This document shows positions 35,744-44,459 of a stretch of 64,000 nt of DNA, in pieces. Numbering within the stretch: the stretch's first letter is position 1; every line of letters begins with the position of its first letter. The position numbers were made by a program, and so were the translations under genes. The DNA is taken from NCBI GenBank assembly GCA_022729735.1, contig DZAY01000004.1, forward strand, positions 59,866 to 123,865. The letters are read 5' to 3'. Under the pieces are notes generated by a model. The model saw nothing but the letters and a program-made list of their open reading frames with translations, had not been told where the DNA came from and did no database searches. This DNA comes from Helicobacter cetorum. Its GTDB lineage: Bacteria; Campylobacterota; Campylobacteria; Campylobacterales; DZAY01.

Positions 35744-37294
35744 ATGAACTTAGTAATATTAGATATAGTTTCAAATAATTATGAAGATATTAGAAATTAT
35801 GAAAATATTTTTAATGAAAATGAAGCATTAGCATTAACGCCTAGCAGTTTTTATTATTTAGAAAATAAAAATATTTTGTTTAAAACTTTTCATGATTTAC
35901 TATCAACTAAACAGTTTAAAAATATTTCATTAGCAGTATATGAAGATACTTTAAAAATGAATAGTGAAAATAAATATTTTAAAAGCTACTTTATAAATAT
36001 ATCTAAGGTAATTTGTCAATTATTAATGATTGATAAAATAAAATCTTATATTGAGACTGGTAAGTTTAAAAATATTATTTATATAACAGATAGAAAAATT
36101 GAAAATAGTTTAACTTTAGAGAATTTAGATAATAATATATCTTTACTTAGTAATTTTATAAAATTTGATAAAATATTATATGTACAAAAAAATGTTATCG
36201 AAAATAAAATTGACTTGATAGATAAATTTAAAAAATATTACATTGGTCAATTATCAAAAAAGTTGTACAGTAAATTTTCTAAAAAAGATTTAAAATATGA
36301 CTGGATGGAATTAAACTTATCATCAAAAAAAGTTGGAGTTGTAAAGAATAATAAATCACTTAAATTTACTATTGATACATCTAAAATGGAGTATATTAAG
36401 AATATAAACTTAAGCTATTTGATACAAAATAATAAATCCAAAATATCTATTTTATTAACATTTATGGAAAATGATATTTTTAATAAAGTTATTAATTTAC
36501 AAAATGTTAGTTTATATTTTTTTCAACACGGAAGTTATTTATATAAAAATATATTTATAAAGTATTATGAAATAGAACATGCAAAAATAAACTTTGTTTT
36601 CAATGATTACACAAAAAAAATATTTGAAGAATTAGGTGCAAAAAAAGTTTATAGTGTCGGTTCTATACTTTTTAATCAACCGATTAAAGAAAGAAAAAAA
36701 GAGTATGATTTTCTTTATATTATACAAGCTCATGATTATGCGGGAAATTTTCAATATGTAGATTTCCCAAATTCACTACATAGTTTTGATGGATATGAAC
36801 TGTATCAAAGACATAAAAGTATAATTCGCTTATTTGGAACTAAATTTAAAGATATAAAAATCATAATCCGAGTTCATCCAATAGTAGTGACAACTGGTGT
36901 TTATGTGCCATTTTGGGAGTTGGCTGAACCATATCCAAATATCACTATAGATGTATCTATTCCTATACATACTTTGGTAGAAAAATGTAAATATATCATA
37001 AGTGATTATTTTACTTCAGAATTCATAAATAGAGAATTACACTATAAAAGGGATATTATACTTTTTAAAGGTGCTCCTACACCTCTACCTGAAGAGACAA
37101 TAGAAGATATGAAAAAAATGTTTATTTTAGTTGATACTGTTGAAGATTTGAAAGAAAAAATTCAAAATATAGAAGATATTACAAAAAATAGACAAAGGTA
37201 TGATGATATTATTGAATATTACTCTTCAAGAAAATGTGATACAAAAAAAGTGGTTACTGAAATATTAGAGAAAGAGCTAAATGCAAGAAAGTAG
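35744..37294 (+). CDS. Putative polysaccharide transferase, GT-B like (LIC12162-like)
   Basis: A 516-residue soluble protein. The N-terminal 200 residues are AT-rich, lysine and asparagine heavy and not recognised. The C-terminal half has FFQHGSYLYKNIF, KKVYSVGSILFNQP, FLYIIQAHDYAG, IIIRVHPIVVTT and the donor-site region IHTLVEKCKYIISDYFTSEFINRELHYKRDIILFKG. A similar plan occurs in glycerophosphate, capsule and LIC12162-type transferases. It lies right after the NeuB gene and overlaps the flippase gene by 14 bases, so transfer of an ulosonic acid is a reasonable guess, not a demonstrated role. Confidence 0.5.
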   Translation: MNLVILDIVSNNYEDIRNYENIFNENEALALTPSSFYYLENKNILFKTFHDLLSTKQFKNISLAVYEDTLKMNSENKYFKSYFINISKVICQLLMIDKIKSYIETGKFKNIIYITDRKIENSLTLENLDNNISLLSNFIKFDKILYVQKNVIENKIDLIDKFKKYYIGQLSKKLYSKFSKKDLKYDWMELNLSSKKVGVVKNNKSLKFTIDTSKMEYIKNINLSYLIQNNKSKISILLTFMENDIFNKVINLQNVSLYFFQHGSYLYKNIFIKYYEIEHAKINFVFNDYTKKIFEELGAKKVYSVGSILFNQPIKERKKEYDFLYIIQAHDYAGNFQYVDFPNSLHSFDGYELYQRHKSIIRLFGTKFKDIKIIIRVHPIVVTTGVYVPFWELAEPYPNITIDVSIPIHTLVEKCKYIISDYFTSEFINRELHYKRDIILFKGAPTPLPEETIEDMKKMFILVDTVEDLKEKIQNIEDITKNRQRYDDIIEYYSSRKCDTKKVVTEILEKELNARK

Positions 37295-38780
37295 TCTCAA
37301 AAAACGATATGCTTTTAAGCTATTTTCAAATGTAATAAATGCACTTATTAATGCGGTCATAGTGGCAATAGTCCCAAAGGCATTAGGACCTGTAGCTTAT
37401 GGACAATTTACATATTTACAAAACTTTTTTACTCAAGCTATAGGTTTTTTGGATATGGGGAGTTCAATAGCATTTTTTACTAAACTTAGTGCCAGACAGA
37501 GCCGAAAAGAGCTTATAACATTTTATTTTTTTTACTCTATTTTAGTTTTATTATTAATTTTAGGATTTATATTTACAAGTGAAAAATTAAATTTTATAAA
37601 TGATATAGTTCCAAATATATCTATAGAGTATATTTATTTGGGGCTGTTTTTTGGATTTTTTACTTGGCTTACTCAAATCTTTATAAAGATTTCAGATGCT
37701 TATGCTTTGACAGTCTCTGTTGAACTTCTTAAAATTTTTCATAGATTTATTTCTTTGTTGATTTTATTGCTCTTTGTGTATCAAATGACTTTTGATTTAA
37801 AGCTATTTTTTTATTATAACTATATAGCTCTTGTCTCTTTTTTATTTATTCTTTTATATATTTTTATCAAAAAAGATATATTCAAAGGAATTCTCAATTC
37901 TAAACTCTCTATTCTCAATTTAAGTAAAGAGTTTATTAGCTATTGCCACCCACTCTTAGCATATAGTATCGTTGGACTTTTGGCAGGACTTTTTGATATT
38001 TGGTTACTTCAGACAGTAGCTGGAAGTGAGCAGATGGGTTTTTATGGTTTAGCTTATAGTTTAGCTGCGATGTGTTTTTTATTTACAAGTGCAATGACAC
38101 CTATTATTACTAGAGAGTTTAGCAAGTCATATGAGCAAAAAGATATTAAAAATATGAGAAAACTTTTTTATAGATATATTCCTATGCTTTATAGTATTGC
38201 AGCTTATTTTGCTCTGTTTATCTCAATTCAGAGTGAAAATATCATAATGATATTTACTGATGAAAATTTTAAAAATGCTTTTTGGGTGCTTGTCATAATG
38301 GCTTTTTATCCTATTCATCAAACTTATGGGCAACTAAGCGGTAGTATCTTTTATGCCACAGGGCAAACAAATTTGATTAGAAATATTGCATTTTTTACTA
38401 TGCCACTTGGTATGATAACAACCTCTGTTTGTATATATTTTTTTGATTTAGGTGCTGTTGGTTTAGCATATAAAATGATTATTATTCAGTTTATAGGAGT
38501 CAATATTCAACTCTATTTTAATTCAAAATTGTTGAATTTGGATATGAAATATTTTATATGGCATCAGATATATTCAATAAGTTTCTTTGGTGTTTTGGCA
38601 ATGATTTCTAGTTTTATTATATCTTTTAATTCTCCTTTGATAACTTTTGTGTTGTCAGGTTTTTTATATACAATTTTAGTTATAATATTTACATACATAT
38701 TTCCATCAGTTTTTTCAACAAATAGAAATGAGATAAAAGAAAATTTACAAAAGGTGGTATATCGTGTCACTAAAAAATAA
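37281..38780 (+). CDS. wzx: Wzx-type polysaccharide flippase
   Basis: A 499-residue integral membrane protein of the MATE/MVF-like polysaccharide exporter type, with roughly 12-14 hydrophobic helices across its length. The N-terminus FKLFSNVINALINAVIVAIVPKALGPVAYGQFTYL is characteristic of Wzx proteins, which move lipid-linked repeat units to the periplasmic face. Around residues 206-213 a cytoplasmic or loop segment reads LNSKLSILN, encoded by the heptamer repeat at 37889-37921. Its presence with wzy and an initiating transferase supports a Wzx/Wzy pathway. Confidence 0.85.
   Translation: MQESSLKKRYAFKLFSNVINALINAVIVAIVPKALGPVAYGQFTYLQNFFTQAIGFLDMGSSIAFFTKLSARQSRKELITFYFFYSILVLLLILGFIFTSEKLNFINDIVPNISIEYIYLGLFFGFFTWLTQIFIKISDAYALTVSVELLKIFHRFISLLILLLFVYQMTFDLKLFFYYNYIALVSFLFILLYIFIKKDIFKGILNSKLSILNLSKEFISYCHPLLAYSIVGLLAGLFDIWLLQTVAGSEQMGFYGLAYSLAAMCFLFTSAMTPIITREFSKSYEQKDIKNMRKLFYRYIPMLYSIAAYFALFISIQSENIIMIFTDENFKNAFWVLVIMAFYPIHQTYGQLSGSIFYATGQTNLIRNIAFFTMPLGMITTSVCIYFFDLGAVGLAYKMIIIQFIGVNIQLYFNSKLLNLDMKYFIWHQIYSISFFGVLAMISSFIISFNSPLITFVLSGFLYTILVIIFTYIFPSVFSTNRNEIKENLQKVVYRVTKK
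37889..37921 (-). repeat. Heptamer repeat, reverse orientation, inside wzx
   Basis: About 4.5 units of AATTCTC and one- or two-base variants of it lie within the wzx reading frame and encode LNSKLSILN in a loop. Orientation is opposite to the copy at 33973-34007. Confidence 0.75.
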
Positions 38781-39531
38781 ACTTAAAAATAATGAGCTTA
38801 CTATAGGGAGTTGGATAATGATGGGTAATCCAATGAGTGTAGAAGTTATGGCTCTTGCTGGTTTTGAATGGCTTGTAATAGATATAGAGCATACCTCTAT
38901 AGATTTATCTACAACAGAAAATTTAATAAGAACGATTCAAGCAAATAATATAAAAGCATTGGTTAGAGTAAGTAAAAATGAAGAAGTGATTATAAAAAAA
39001 GTGCTTGATATGGGTGCTGATGGTATCATAGTACCGATGGTATGTTCAAAAGAAGATGCCTTGCAAGCTGTAAGTTATGCAAAATATCCACCACTTGGCA
39101 AAAGAGGTGTAGGTCTTTATCGTGCTTCAGGATATGGGACAAAATTTGAAGAGTATAAAAAATGGGTCAATGAAGAGCTTGTCATCATTGCTCAAATAGA
39201 GCATATTAATGCAGTGAATAATATAGATGAAATATTACAAGTTGAAGGGATAGATGGTACTATAATTGGACCTTATGATTTATCTGGTTCAATGGGTTAT
39301 CCTGGAGAGTTTGAAAGAGAAGATGTAAAAAATGCTGTTCAAAAAGTACTTGATAAATGTCAAGAGCACAAAATCCCATCTGGATTTCATGTTGTTGACA
39401 CTCATCCTGAGAAATCGCAAATGAAAATTGAACAAGGTTGCACTTTTTTGGCTTATGGAATAGATTATTTTTTCCTAAGAGATTCTGCTATTAACGGAAT
39501 GAATAAACTAAAAGAAGGATTAAAAAAATGA
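38764..39531 (+). CDS. HpcH/HpaI family (class II pyruvate) aldolase
   Basis: A 255-residue TIM-barrel enzyme. It has GSWIMMGNPMSVEVMALAGFEWLVIDIEH, the arginine of LVRVSKNE, the metal-ligand glutamate in IAQIEHINAV, the metal aspartate in IIGPYDLSGSMG, and GKRGVGLYRASGYG. Such enzymes join pyruvate to aldehydes reversibly, forming 4-hydroxy-2-keto acids. Overlap with a KdsB-like CMP-sugar synthetase gene suggests that it builds, or trims, a 3-deoxy-2-ulosonic acid from pyruvate and a sugar aldehyde, a different chemistry from NeuB. GTG start with an AAGGTGG site. Confidence 0.85.
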   Translation: MSLKNKLKNNELTIGSWIMMGNPMSVEVMALAGFEWLVIDIEHTSIDLSTTENLIRTIQANNIKALVRVSKNEEVIIKKVLDMGADGIIVPMVCSKEDALQAVSYAKYPPLGKRGVGLYRASGYGTKFEEYKKWVNEELVIIAQIEHINAVNNIDEILQVEGIDGTIIGPYDLSGSMGYPGEFEREDVKNAVQKVLDKCQEHKIPSGFHVVDTHPEKSQMKIEQGCTFLAYGIDYFFLRDSAINGMNKLKEGLKK

Positions 39532-40295
39532 ATATCATATCTATAATACCTGCAAGAATGGGGTCAAGTCGTTTTCCAGGAAAACCTATGAAAGATATAC
39601 TTGGTATGCCTATGATAGGGCATGTATATAAAAGAGTAAAAATGAGTAAAACTCTTAGTGAAGTATATGTAGCTACTTGTGATAGTGAGATATATGACTA
39701 TATAGACTCTATTGGTGGTAAAGCTGTTATGACTAGTAATTGCCACGAGAGATGTAGCGATAGATGTGCAGAGGCTATGCTGAAAATAGAAGAGATGATA
39801 AATCAAAAATGTGATATTATAGTTATGGTTCAAGGTGATGAGCCCCTAACTTTTCCACAAATGATAGATGAAGCAGTAAAGCCAATGATAGATGATAAAA
39901 ATATATTGATAACAAATTTAGTAGCAGACTTAGACTCTTTAGAAGCATTTGAGAATCCAAACGAAGTAAAAGTTGTGATGGATAAATTTGGTAATGCTCT
40001 ATATTTCAGTAGAGAGCCAATACCAAGTAGAAAAAAAGGTGTATTAGATGTGCCTATGAAAAAGCAAGTATGTGTAATACCTTTTACAAGAGATTTCTTG
40101 TTGGAATATAATCAAATGGAACCAACAGCTTTAGAGATAATAGAATCAGTAGATATGATGAGAATACTTGAAAATGGTTTAAAAGTAAAGATGATACCGA
40201 CTCAATATATCACAAAAGCAGTTGATACAAAAGAGGACTTGGATAAAGTATGTGAAATGATGAAAGAGGATAAGCTATTTGAAAGTTATAAATAA
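39528..40295 (+). CDS. KdsB-like CMP-3-deoxy-ulosonate cytidylyltransferase
   Basis: A 255-residue nucleotidyltransferase. SIIPARMGSSRFPGKPMKDILGMPMIGHVYKRV and VMVQGDEPLTFPQMID with the metal aspartate are KdsB signatures, and ALYFSREPIPS is also present. The substrate loop reads SNCHERCSDRCAEAM rather than the GTERLAEV form of classical Kdo enzymes, so it probably accepts a modified substrate, such as the KdnAB-like amino product or the aldolase product. It couples to the aldolase by a four-base overlap. Housekeeping Kdo activation would need a separate kdsB elsewhere. Confidence 0.85.
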   Translation: MNIISIIPARMGSSRFPGKPMKDILGMPMIGHVYKRVKMSKTLSEVYVATCDSEIYDYIDSIGGKAVMTSNCHERCSDRCAEAMLKIEEMINQKCDIIVMVQGDEPLTFPQMIDEAVKPMIDDKNILITNLVADLDSLEAFENPNEVKVVMDKFGNALYFSREPIPSRKKGVLDVPMKKQVCVIPFTRDFLLEYNQMEPTALEIIESVDMMRILENGLKVKMIPTQYITKAVDTKEDLDKVCEMMKEDKLFESYK

Positions 40296-40866
40296 AATTA
40301 GGAAACTATTATTTCAAGTTTATATAGAGATATTGAAATCTATTCCAACTGAAATAGGTGTTAGAGTGAGATATTTAGCTTACAAGCCACTATTTAAAAA
40401 AACAGATGGATTTTTTAGAATTGATAGTGGAGTTACTATTCTTGGATTTGAAAATATCGAGTTAGGAAAAGATATTTCATTTATGAAAAATAGTTATGTA
40501 TATGCTAATGATGGGGGGAGTATTTTGATAGGAGATAATTTTGGAATGAATACTAACTCGCAACTTGGAGCATCTTTTGGTAAAATTGTTATCGGTAATG
40601 ATTGTCAAATTGCCCCAAATTGTGTATTAAGAGCTTCAAATCATACTTTTGAAAATCCAGATATTCCTTTTAGATTACAAGGTCACACTTATGGTGAAAT
40701 AATAATAGAAGATGATGTATGGATAGCATCTAATTGTGTTGTTACAGCTAATACAAAAATAGGCAGAAGCTCAATAATTGGTGCTAGTAGTGTTGTGACA
40801 AAAGATGTAGAAGCTTATTCTATAATGGGTGGAGTTCCTGCAAAATTGATTAGGAAAAGGAAGTAA
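40279..40866 (+). CDS. Hexapeptide-repeat acyltransferase (WbbJ/maltose O-acetyltransferase-like)
   Basis: A 195-residue left-handed beta-helix protein. FGMNTNSQLGASFGKIVIGNDCQIAPNCVLRASNHTF and IIIEDDVWIASNCVV...GASSVVTKDVEAYSIMGGVPAKLIRKRK are the family motifs, with the catalytic-type histidine in ASNHTF. An amphipathic basic N-terminus may dock on the membrane. TTG 40279 is used with GAGG upstream; it overlaps the KdsB-like gene by 17 bases. The likely role is O- or N-acetylation of a cluster B sugar. Confidence 0.8.
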   Translation: MKVINKIRKLLFQVYIEILKSIPTEIGVRVRYLAYKPLFKKTDGFFRIDSGVTILGFENIELGKDISFMKNSYVYANDGGSILIGDNFGMNTNSQLGASFGKIVIGNDCQIAPNCVLRASNHTFENPDIPFRLQGHTYGEIIIEDDVWIASNCVVTANTKIGRSSIIGASSVVTKDVEAYSIMGGVPAKLIRKRK

Positions 40867-40868
40867 TT

Positions 40869-42593
40869 TTGAAAGAAGAAGAGATAAGACCACAAGAGTT
40901 ATTTGATGAGCTTTTACGATTAAACAAAGAAGATATAGCTATACATTTTAATAATTCAGATTATAAAAAAATAAAGTGCCCAGCTTGTGGTGATATTGGA
41001 AATTTTGTATTTAATAAAAATGGTTTTAATTTTGATGAGTGTTATTCTTGTAAGACACTATATGTATCTCCTAGACCTGATAAAAAATCATTTGATAGTT
41101 ATTATACAAACTCTAAATCAACAGAGTTTTGGGCTACTACTTTTTATAAAGCTACAGAACAAAATAGAAGAGAGAAAATTTGGAAACATAAAGCTATGTT
41201 GATTAAAGAAAAAATAGAAAAGTTTTCCCAAAATTCTGATGTTGTCGTAGATATTGGTGGAGGTTACGGTATCTTTATGGAAGAGTTTTTGAAAATAAGT
41301 AATTTAAACGGTATCATAATAGAACCTTCAAATTTTTTGTCTAATGTTTGTAGAGAAAAAAAACTAACAGTAATAGAAAAGTTTTTAGAAAATATAAATG
41401 TTGATGATTTGCCAAAAAGTAAAAAAACTTTTGTAAGTTTTGAATTATTTGAACATTTGCACAACCCAAAAACTTTTTTAGAAGTTTTGTATAAGCTAAT
41501 GGATAATGGAGATAGTTTTATATTTACTACTTTAAGTGGTATGGGTGTAGATATTCAATCTTTGTGGGAACACTCAAAAGCAGTATCTCCTCCAATGCAT
41601 CTGAATTTTTTTAATCCAAAATCAATAGAAATTTTATTAATAAACATAGGCTTTGAGGTCTTAGAGGTTTCTACACCAGGTCTATTAGATATAGATATTA
41701 TGAATAATAATAAAGCTCATATCCAAGATAGATTTTGGAAAAATTTTTTGGATTATTCTAGTGAAAATGAAAAAAAACAAATGCAGGAGTTTATATCCAA
41801 TAATAAACTGAGTTCGCATATGATGATAGAGTTTGTAGAAGAGTCTAAAATTTTTATGTTATTTGGAAATGGCGAGGTCAGTATTTCTAATGAGAATAAA
41901 ATCTTTAAAAGTAGCGAGACTTTAGATTATGACTTTCTATTGTTTTGCGATTCTCGTGGGCTGACTATACAAGATAATAGTTACAAAAATACATATTTTA
42001 ATAAATTAATAGAAATTTTAATAGATAAAAATATCTCATATTTAGCTATATCAAGACCAAAAAATTTGACTACTTTTGTAACATTATATAATTTTTTAAA
42101 ATTAAATGAGAATTTGAAATTTAAAAATTTGATTACAAATTTGGGATTTGTTGATTGTACTCCAAAAAAAAATGCTAATATAGAAGATATACTTTTACAA
42201 ATAAAGCAATTTCATAATTTTGATGGAAAAATATGCGAACAAGAACTATATACATTAAATGAAGGAAGTATTGAAATATTAAAAATAATTGAATACTCTA
42301 AAAGTTATATTTATGAAATGGCAACTACTTTAAGTGATAGTTTTGAAAAAGCATTTTTTATAAATACACCTTTGGTTTCAAAAGATACATATATTGAAAG
42401 ACAAAGACCTAAGAGTTTTTTTAGTCAATTAAACATTACAAATGATTTAGTAAATTATTTTGTAAATTTCAATACATATACAAATAAACTAATCGATATA
42501 CAAGATTTGGCACATACTTATGATGGTGTGCATTATACAACTGAAGGGCATAAAATAATTTTTGAAAATATTTTAAAGGAATTAAAAATATGA
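40869..42593 (+). CDS. Fusion of zinc-motif SAM methyltransferase and SGNH-like hydrolase
   Basis: A 574-residue two-domain protein. Residues about 35-75 hold a four-cysteine zinc motif (KCPACGD... ECYSCKTLYVSPRP). Then comes a class I methyltransferase with motif I VVVDIGGGYGIFMEEFL and PPMHLNFFNPKSIEILL, as in sugar C- or O-methyltransferases. From about residue 345 a second domain begins DFLLFCDSRGL, continues with NLGFVDCTPKK and ends DGVHYTTEGHKIIFENIL, matching SGNH/GDSL blocks with a Ser and an Asp-x-x-His pair. One chain may thus methylate and de- or trans-acylate a sugar. TTG start; no membrane segments seen. Confidence 0.75.
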   Translation: MKEEEIRPQELFDELLRLNKEDIAIHFNNSDYKKIKCPACGDIGNFVFNKNGFNFDECYSCKTLYVSPRPDKKSFDSYYTNSKSTEFWATTFYKATEQNRREKIWKHKAMLIKEKIEKFSQNSDVVVDIGGGYGIFMEEFLKISNLNGIIIEPSNFLSNVCREKKLTVIEKFLENINVDDLPKSKKTFVSFELFEHLHNPKTFLEVLYKLMDNGDSFIFTTLSGMGVDIQSLWEHSKAVSPPMHLNFFNPKSIEILLINIGFEVLEVSTPGLLDIDIMNNNKAHIQDRFWKNFLDYSSENEKKQMQEFISNNKLSSHMMIEFVEESKIFMLFGNGEVSISNENKIFKSSETLDYDFLLFCDSRGLTIQDNSYKNTYFNKLIEILIDKNISYLAISRPKNLTTFVTLYNFLKLNENLKFKNLITNLGFVDCTPKKNANIEDILLQIKQFHNFDGKICEQELYTLNEGSIEILKIIEYSKSYIYEMATTLSDSFEKAFFINTPLVSKDTYIERQRPKSFFSQLNITNDLVNYFVNFNTYTNKLIDIQDLAHTYDGVHYTTEGHKIIFENILKELKI

Positions 42594-43540
42594 ATATTGT
42601 TGTTACTTCGCCGTCATTTTCCAATAATAAAATATTACAAAATGAAATATATAAATATTTTCCAAATGCTATATTAAATCTTGAGGGAAAAAGATTTGGC
42701 AAAAAAGAGTTGATAGAGTATATAAAAGATGCTGATGCTATTATTGTAGGACTTGAAGTTATTGATGAAGAAGTGTTAAGTCATTGTAGCAACTTAAAAA
42801 TAGTTTCAAAATATGGAGTAGGTCTTAATAATATTGATTTGAGAGCCTGCAAAAAGAGAAATATAGCTATAGGTTGGACAGGTGGAGTTAATAGACTCTC
42901 CGTTGCAGAGATGACCTTGGGATATATGCTTATGCTTTGTAGAAATTTATTTATTACATCTAATGAACTTAAAAAAGGTATCTGGAATAAAAATGGTGGC
43001 TTTCAATTAAGCGAAAAAAAGATTGGTATTATAGGAGTTGGATATATAGGCAAAGAAGTCATAAGGTTATTAAAACCTTTTAATTGTAAGGTATATGTAA
43101 ATGATATCATCAATCAAGATAAATATTACAATGAAAACGGTCTTACAGAAATTTCAAAAGAAGAGATATTTAAAACTTGTGATATTGTAACCATACATAC
43201 ACCTTATGATGAAACTACAAATAATTTAGTTGATTTAAAAGTTTTCAAAATGATGAAAAAGAGTAGTTTTATAATTAATAGTGCTAGAGGGGGAATTATC
43301 AATGAGAATGATCTAAAATATGCACTTCAAAATAAACTTATAGCAGGAGCTGCTATAGATGCTTATATGGAAGAACCTCCAACCGATAAAGAGCTATTAA
43401 ATTTACCAAATCTTATTTGCACACCACATATTGGTGGCAATGCAAAAGAGGCTGTGGAAGCTATGGGAGTGTCAGCTATTGAGAATTTAAAATTAAGAAT
43501 TGAGGATTTAGAAAAAGGGAAAAGCAACTATGGAGAATAA
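42590..43540 (+). CDS. D-isomer 2-hydroxyacid dehydrogenase (phosphoglycerate dehydrogenase-like)
   Basis: A 316-residue NAD enzyme. VSKYGVGLNNIDL, the NAD motif IGIIGVGYIGKEVIRLL, the catalytic arginine in INSARGGIINENDL, glutamate in DAYMEEPP and histidine in CTPHIGGNA are all in place. It reduces or oxidises a 2-keto/2-hydroxy acid and sits with an epimerase, a cyclase-fold gene and a HAD gene, so it may prepare a lactate- or glycerate-like substituent or a keto-acid precursor. Its last 20 residues (IENLKLRIEDLEK) are encoded by heptamer repeats. Confidence 0.82.
   Translation: MNIVVTSPSFSNNKILQNEIYKYFPNAILNLEGKRFGKKELIEYIKDADAIIVGLEVIDEEVLSHCSNLKIVSKYGVGLNNIDLRACKKRNIAIGWTGGVNRLSVAEMTLGYMLMLCRNLFITSNELKKGIWNKNGGFQLSEKKIGIIGVGYIGKEVIRLLKPFNCKVYVNDIINQDKYYNENGLTEISKEEIFKTCDIVTIHTPYDETTNNLVDLKVFKMMKKSSFIINSARGGIINENDLKYALQNKLIAGAAIDAYMEEPPTDKELLNLPNLICTPHIGGNAKEAVEAMGVSAIENLKLRIEDLEKGKSNYGE
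43478..43512 (+). repeat. Heptamer repeat, forward orientation, in the dehydrogenase C-terminus
   Basis: Five in-phase units of the ATTGAGA family (with ATTTAAA, ATTAAGA, ATTGAGG and ATTTAGA variants) encode the last part of the dehydrogenase. With the reverse copy at 43539-43570 they form an inverted pair about 93 bp long. Confidence 0.75.
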
Positions 43541-44450
43541 TTCTCAATTCTCAACTCTCAATTCTCAATTAACCAAAGTGGTTGTTTTTGGTGGGAGTGG
43601 ATTTTTAGGAAGTTATGTAGCTGATGAATTAACACGAAGAGGTTATGATGTAACGATTGCTGATATTAATAGCTCGATATATTTAAAGGAAAATCAAAAC
43701 TTTAAAAAGGTTGATATTCTTGATATAGAAAATATAAAAAATATTATAAAAGATGCTGAGGTAATATATAATTTTGTTGCTATTGCCAATTTGGATGATG
43801 CTATACATAATCCTCTTATTACTATGAATATAAATGTAATGGGGAATTTAAATATTTTAGAAGCATGTAGAAATAATAAAAATATAAAAAGATTTGTATA
43901 TGCAAGTAGTGCTTATGCTTTAAGTAGTGAAGGCTCTTTTTATGGTATTAGTAAGCAAAGTAGTGAAAAATTAACAGAAGAATACTATAAAAGATATGGT
44001 TTAAAATATACTGTTATAAGATATGGTTCTTTATATGGCGAGAGAGCCAGTCATAATAATTATATTTATAATTTACTGGAAAGTGCAATAAAAACAGGTA
44101 TATTGAATTATAAAGGTGATGGACAAGATTTAAGAGAGTATATTCATGCAGCAGATGCAGCTAAACTTTCAGTCGATATACTTGAGGATATTCAATATGA
44201 AAATGAACATATCATACTTACTGGAATTGAAAAACTAAAACGGCTTGATTTACTTATAATGATTAATGAAATTATGCAAAATCGACTTCAGATAAAACAA
44301 ATCAGTGATGATAATATGGGACACTATAAAATTACTCCATATACATTTCATCCAACAACAGCAAAAAAGCTTGTTGCAAATCCTTATATAGATTTGGGAC
44401 AAGGGCTTTTAGAGTGCATACAAGAAATTTATAAACAAATTGAGAATTAA
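43530..44450 (+). CDS. NAD-dependent epimerase/dehydratase (extended SDR)
   Basis: A 306-residue SDR with KVVVFGGSGFLGSYVADEL (NAD site, starting only at about residue 16), SSAYALSSEG, catalytic YGISK (YxxxK) and RYGSLYG. The first 15 residues (MENNSQFSTLNSQL) are an extra tail coded by heptamer repeats and are not part of the fold. The start overlaps the dehydrogenase end by 11 bases. The role is probably epimerisation or reduction of a nucleotide sugar; the substrate is not clear. Confidence 0.8.
   Translation: MENNSQFSTLNSQLTKVVVFGGSGFLGSYVADELTRRGYDVTIADINSSIYLKENQNFKKVDILDIENIKNIIKDAEVIYNFVAIANLDDAIHNPLITMNINVMGNLNILEACRNNKNIKRFVYASSAYALSSEGSFYGISKQSSEKLTEEYYKRYGLKYTVIRYGSLYGERASHNNYIYNLLESAIKTGILNYKGDGQDLREYIHAADAAKLSVDILEDIQYENEHIILTGIEKLKRLDLLIMINEIMQNRLQIKQISDDNMGHYKITPYTFHPTTAKKLVANPYIDLGQGLLECIQEIYKQIEN
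43539..43570 (-). repeat. Heptamer repeat, reverse orientation, in the SDR N-terminus
   Basis: Four units of AATTCTC (one as AACTCTC) plus a partial unit encode SQFSTLNSQL at the start of the SDR protein. It is the right arm of the inverted pair that begins at 43478. Confidence 0.8.
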
Positions 44451-44459
44451 GAATGGAGA
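44439..44459 (+). repeat. Heptamer repeat, forward orientation, at the cyclase-gene start
   Basis: Three units (ATTGAGA, ATTAAGA, ATGGAGA) cover the end of the SDR gene and the start of the next gene. The ATG start codon at 44453 is the first three bases of the last unit. Confidence 0.7.

Noticed and set aside
39528..40295. Housekeeping kdsB for lipid A core.
   Set aside because: The substrate loop differs from classical KdsB and it is embedded in the polysaccharide locus with an aldolase.
40869..42593. Two separate genes, a methyltransferase and an esterase.
   Set aside because: The frame is continuous, with no internal stop and no convincing ribosome site at the domain boundary.
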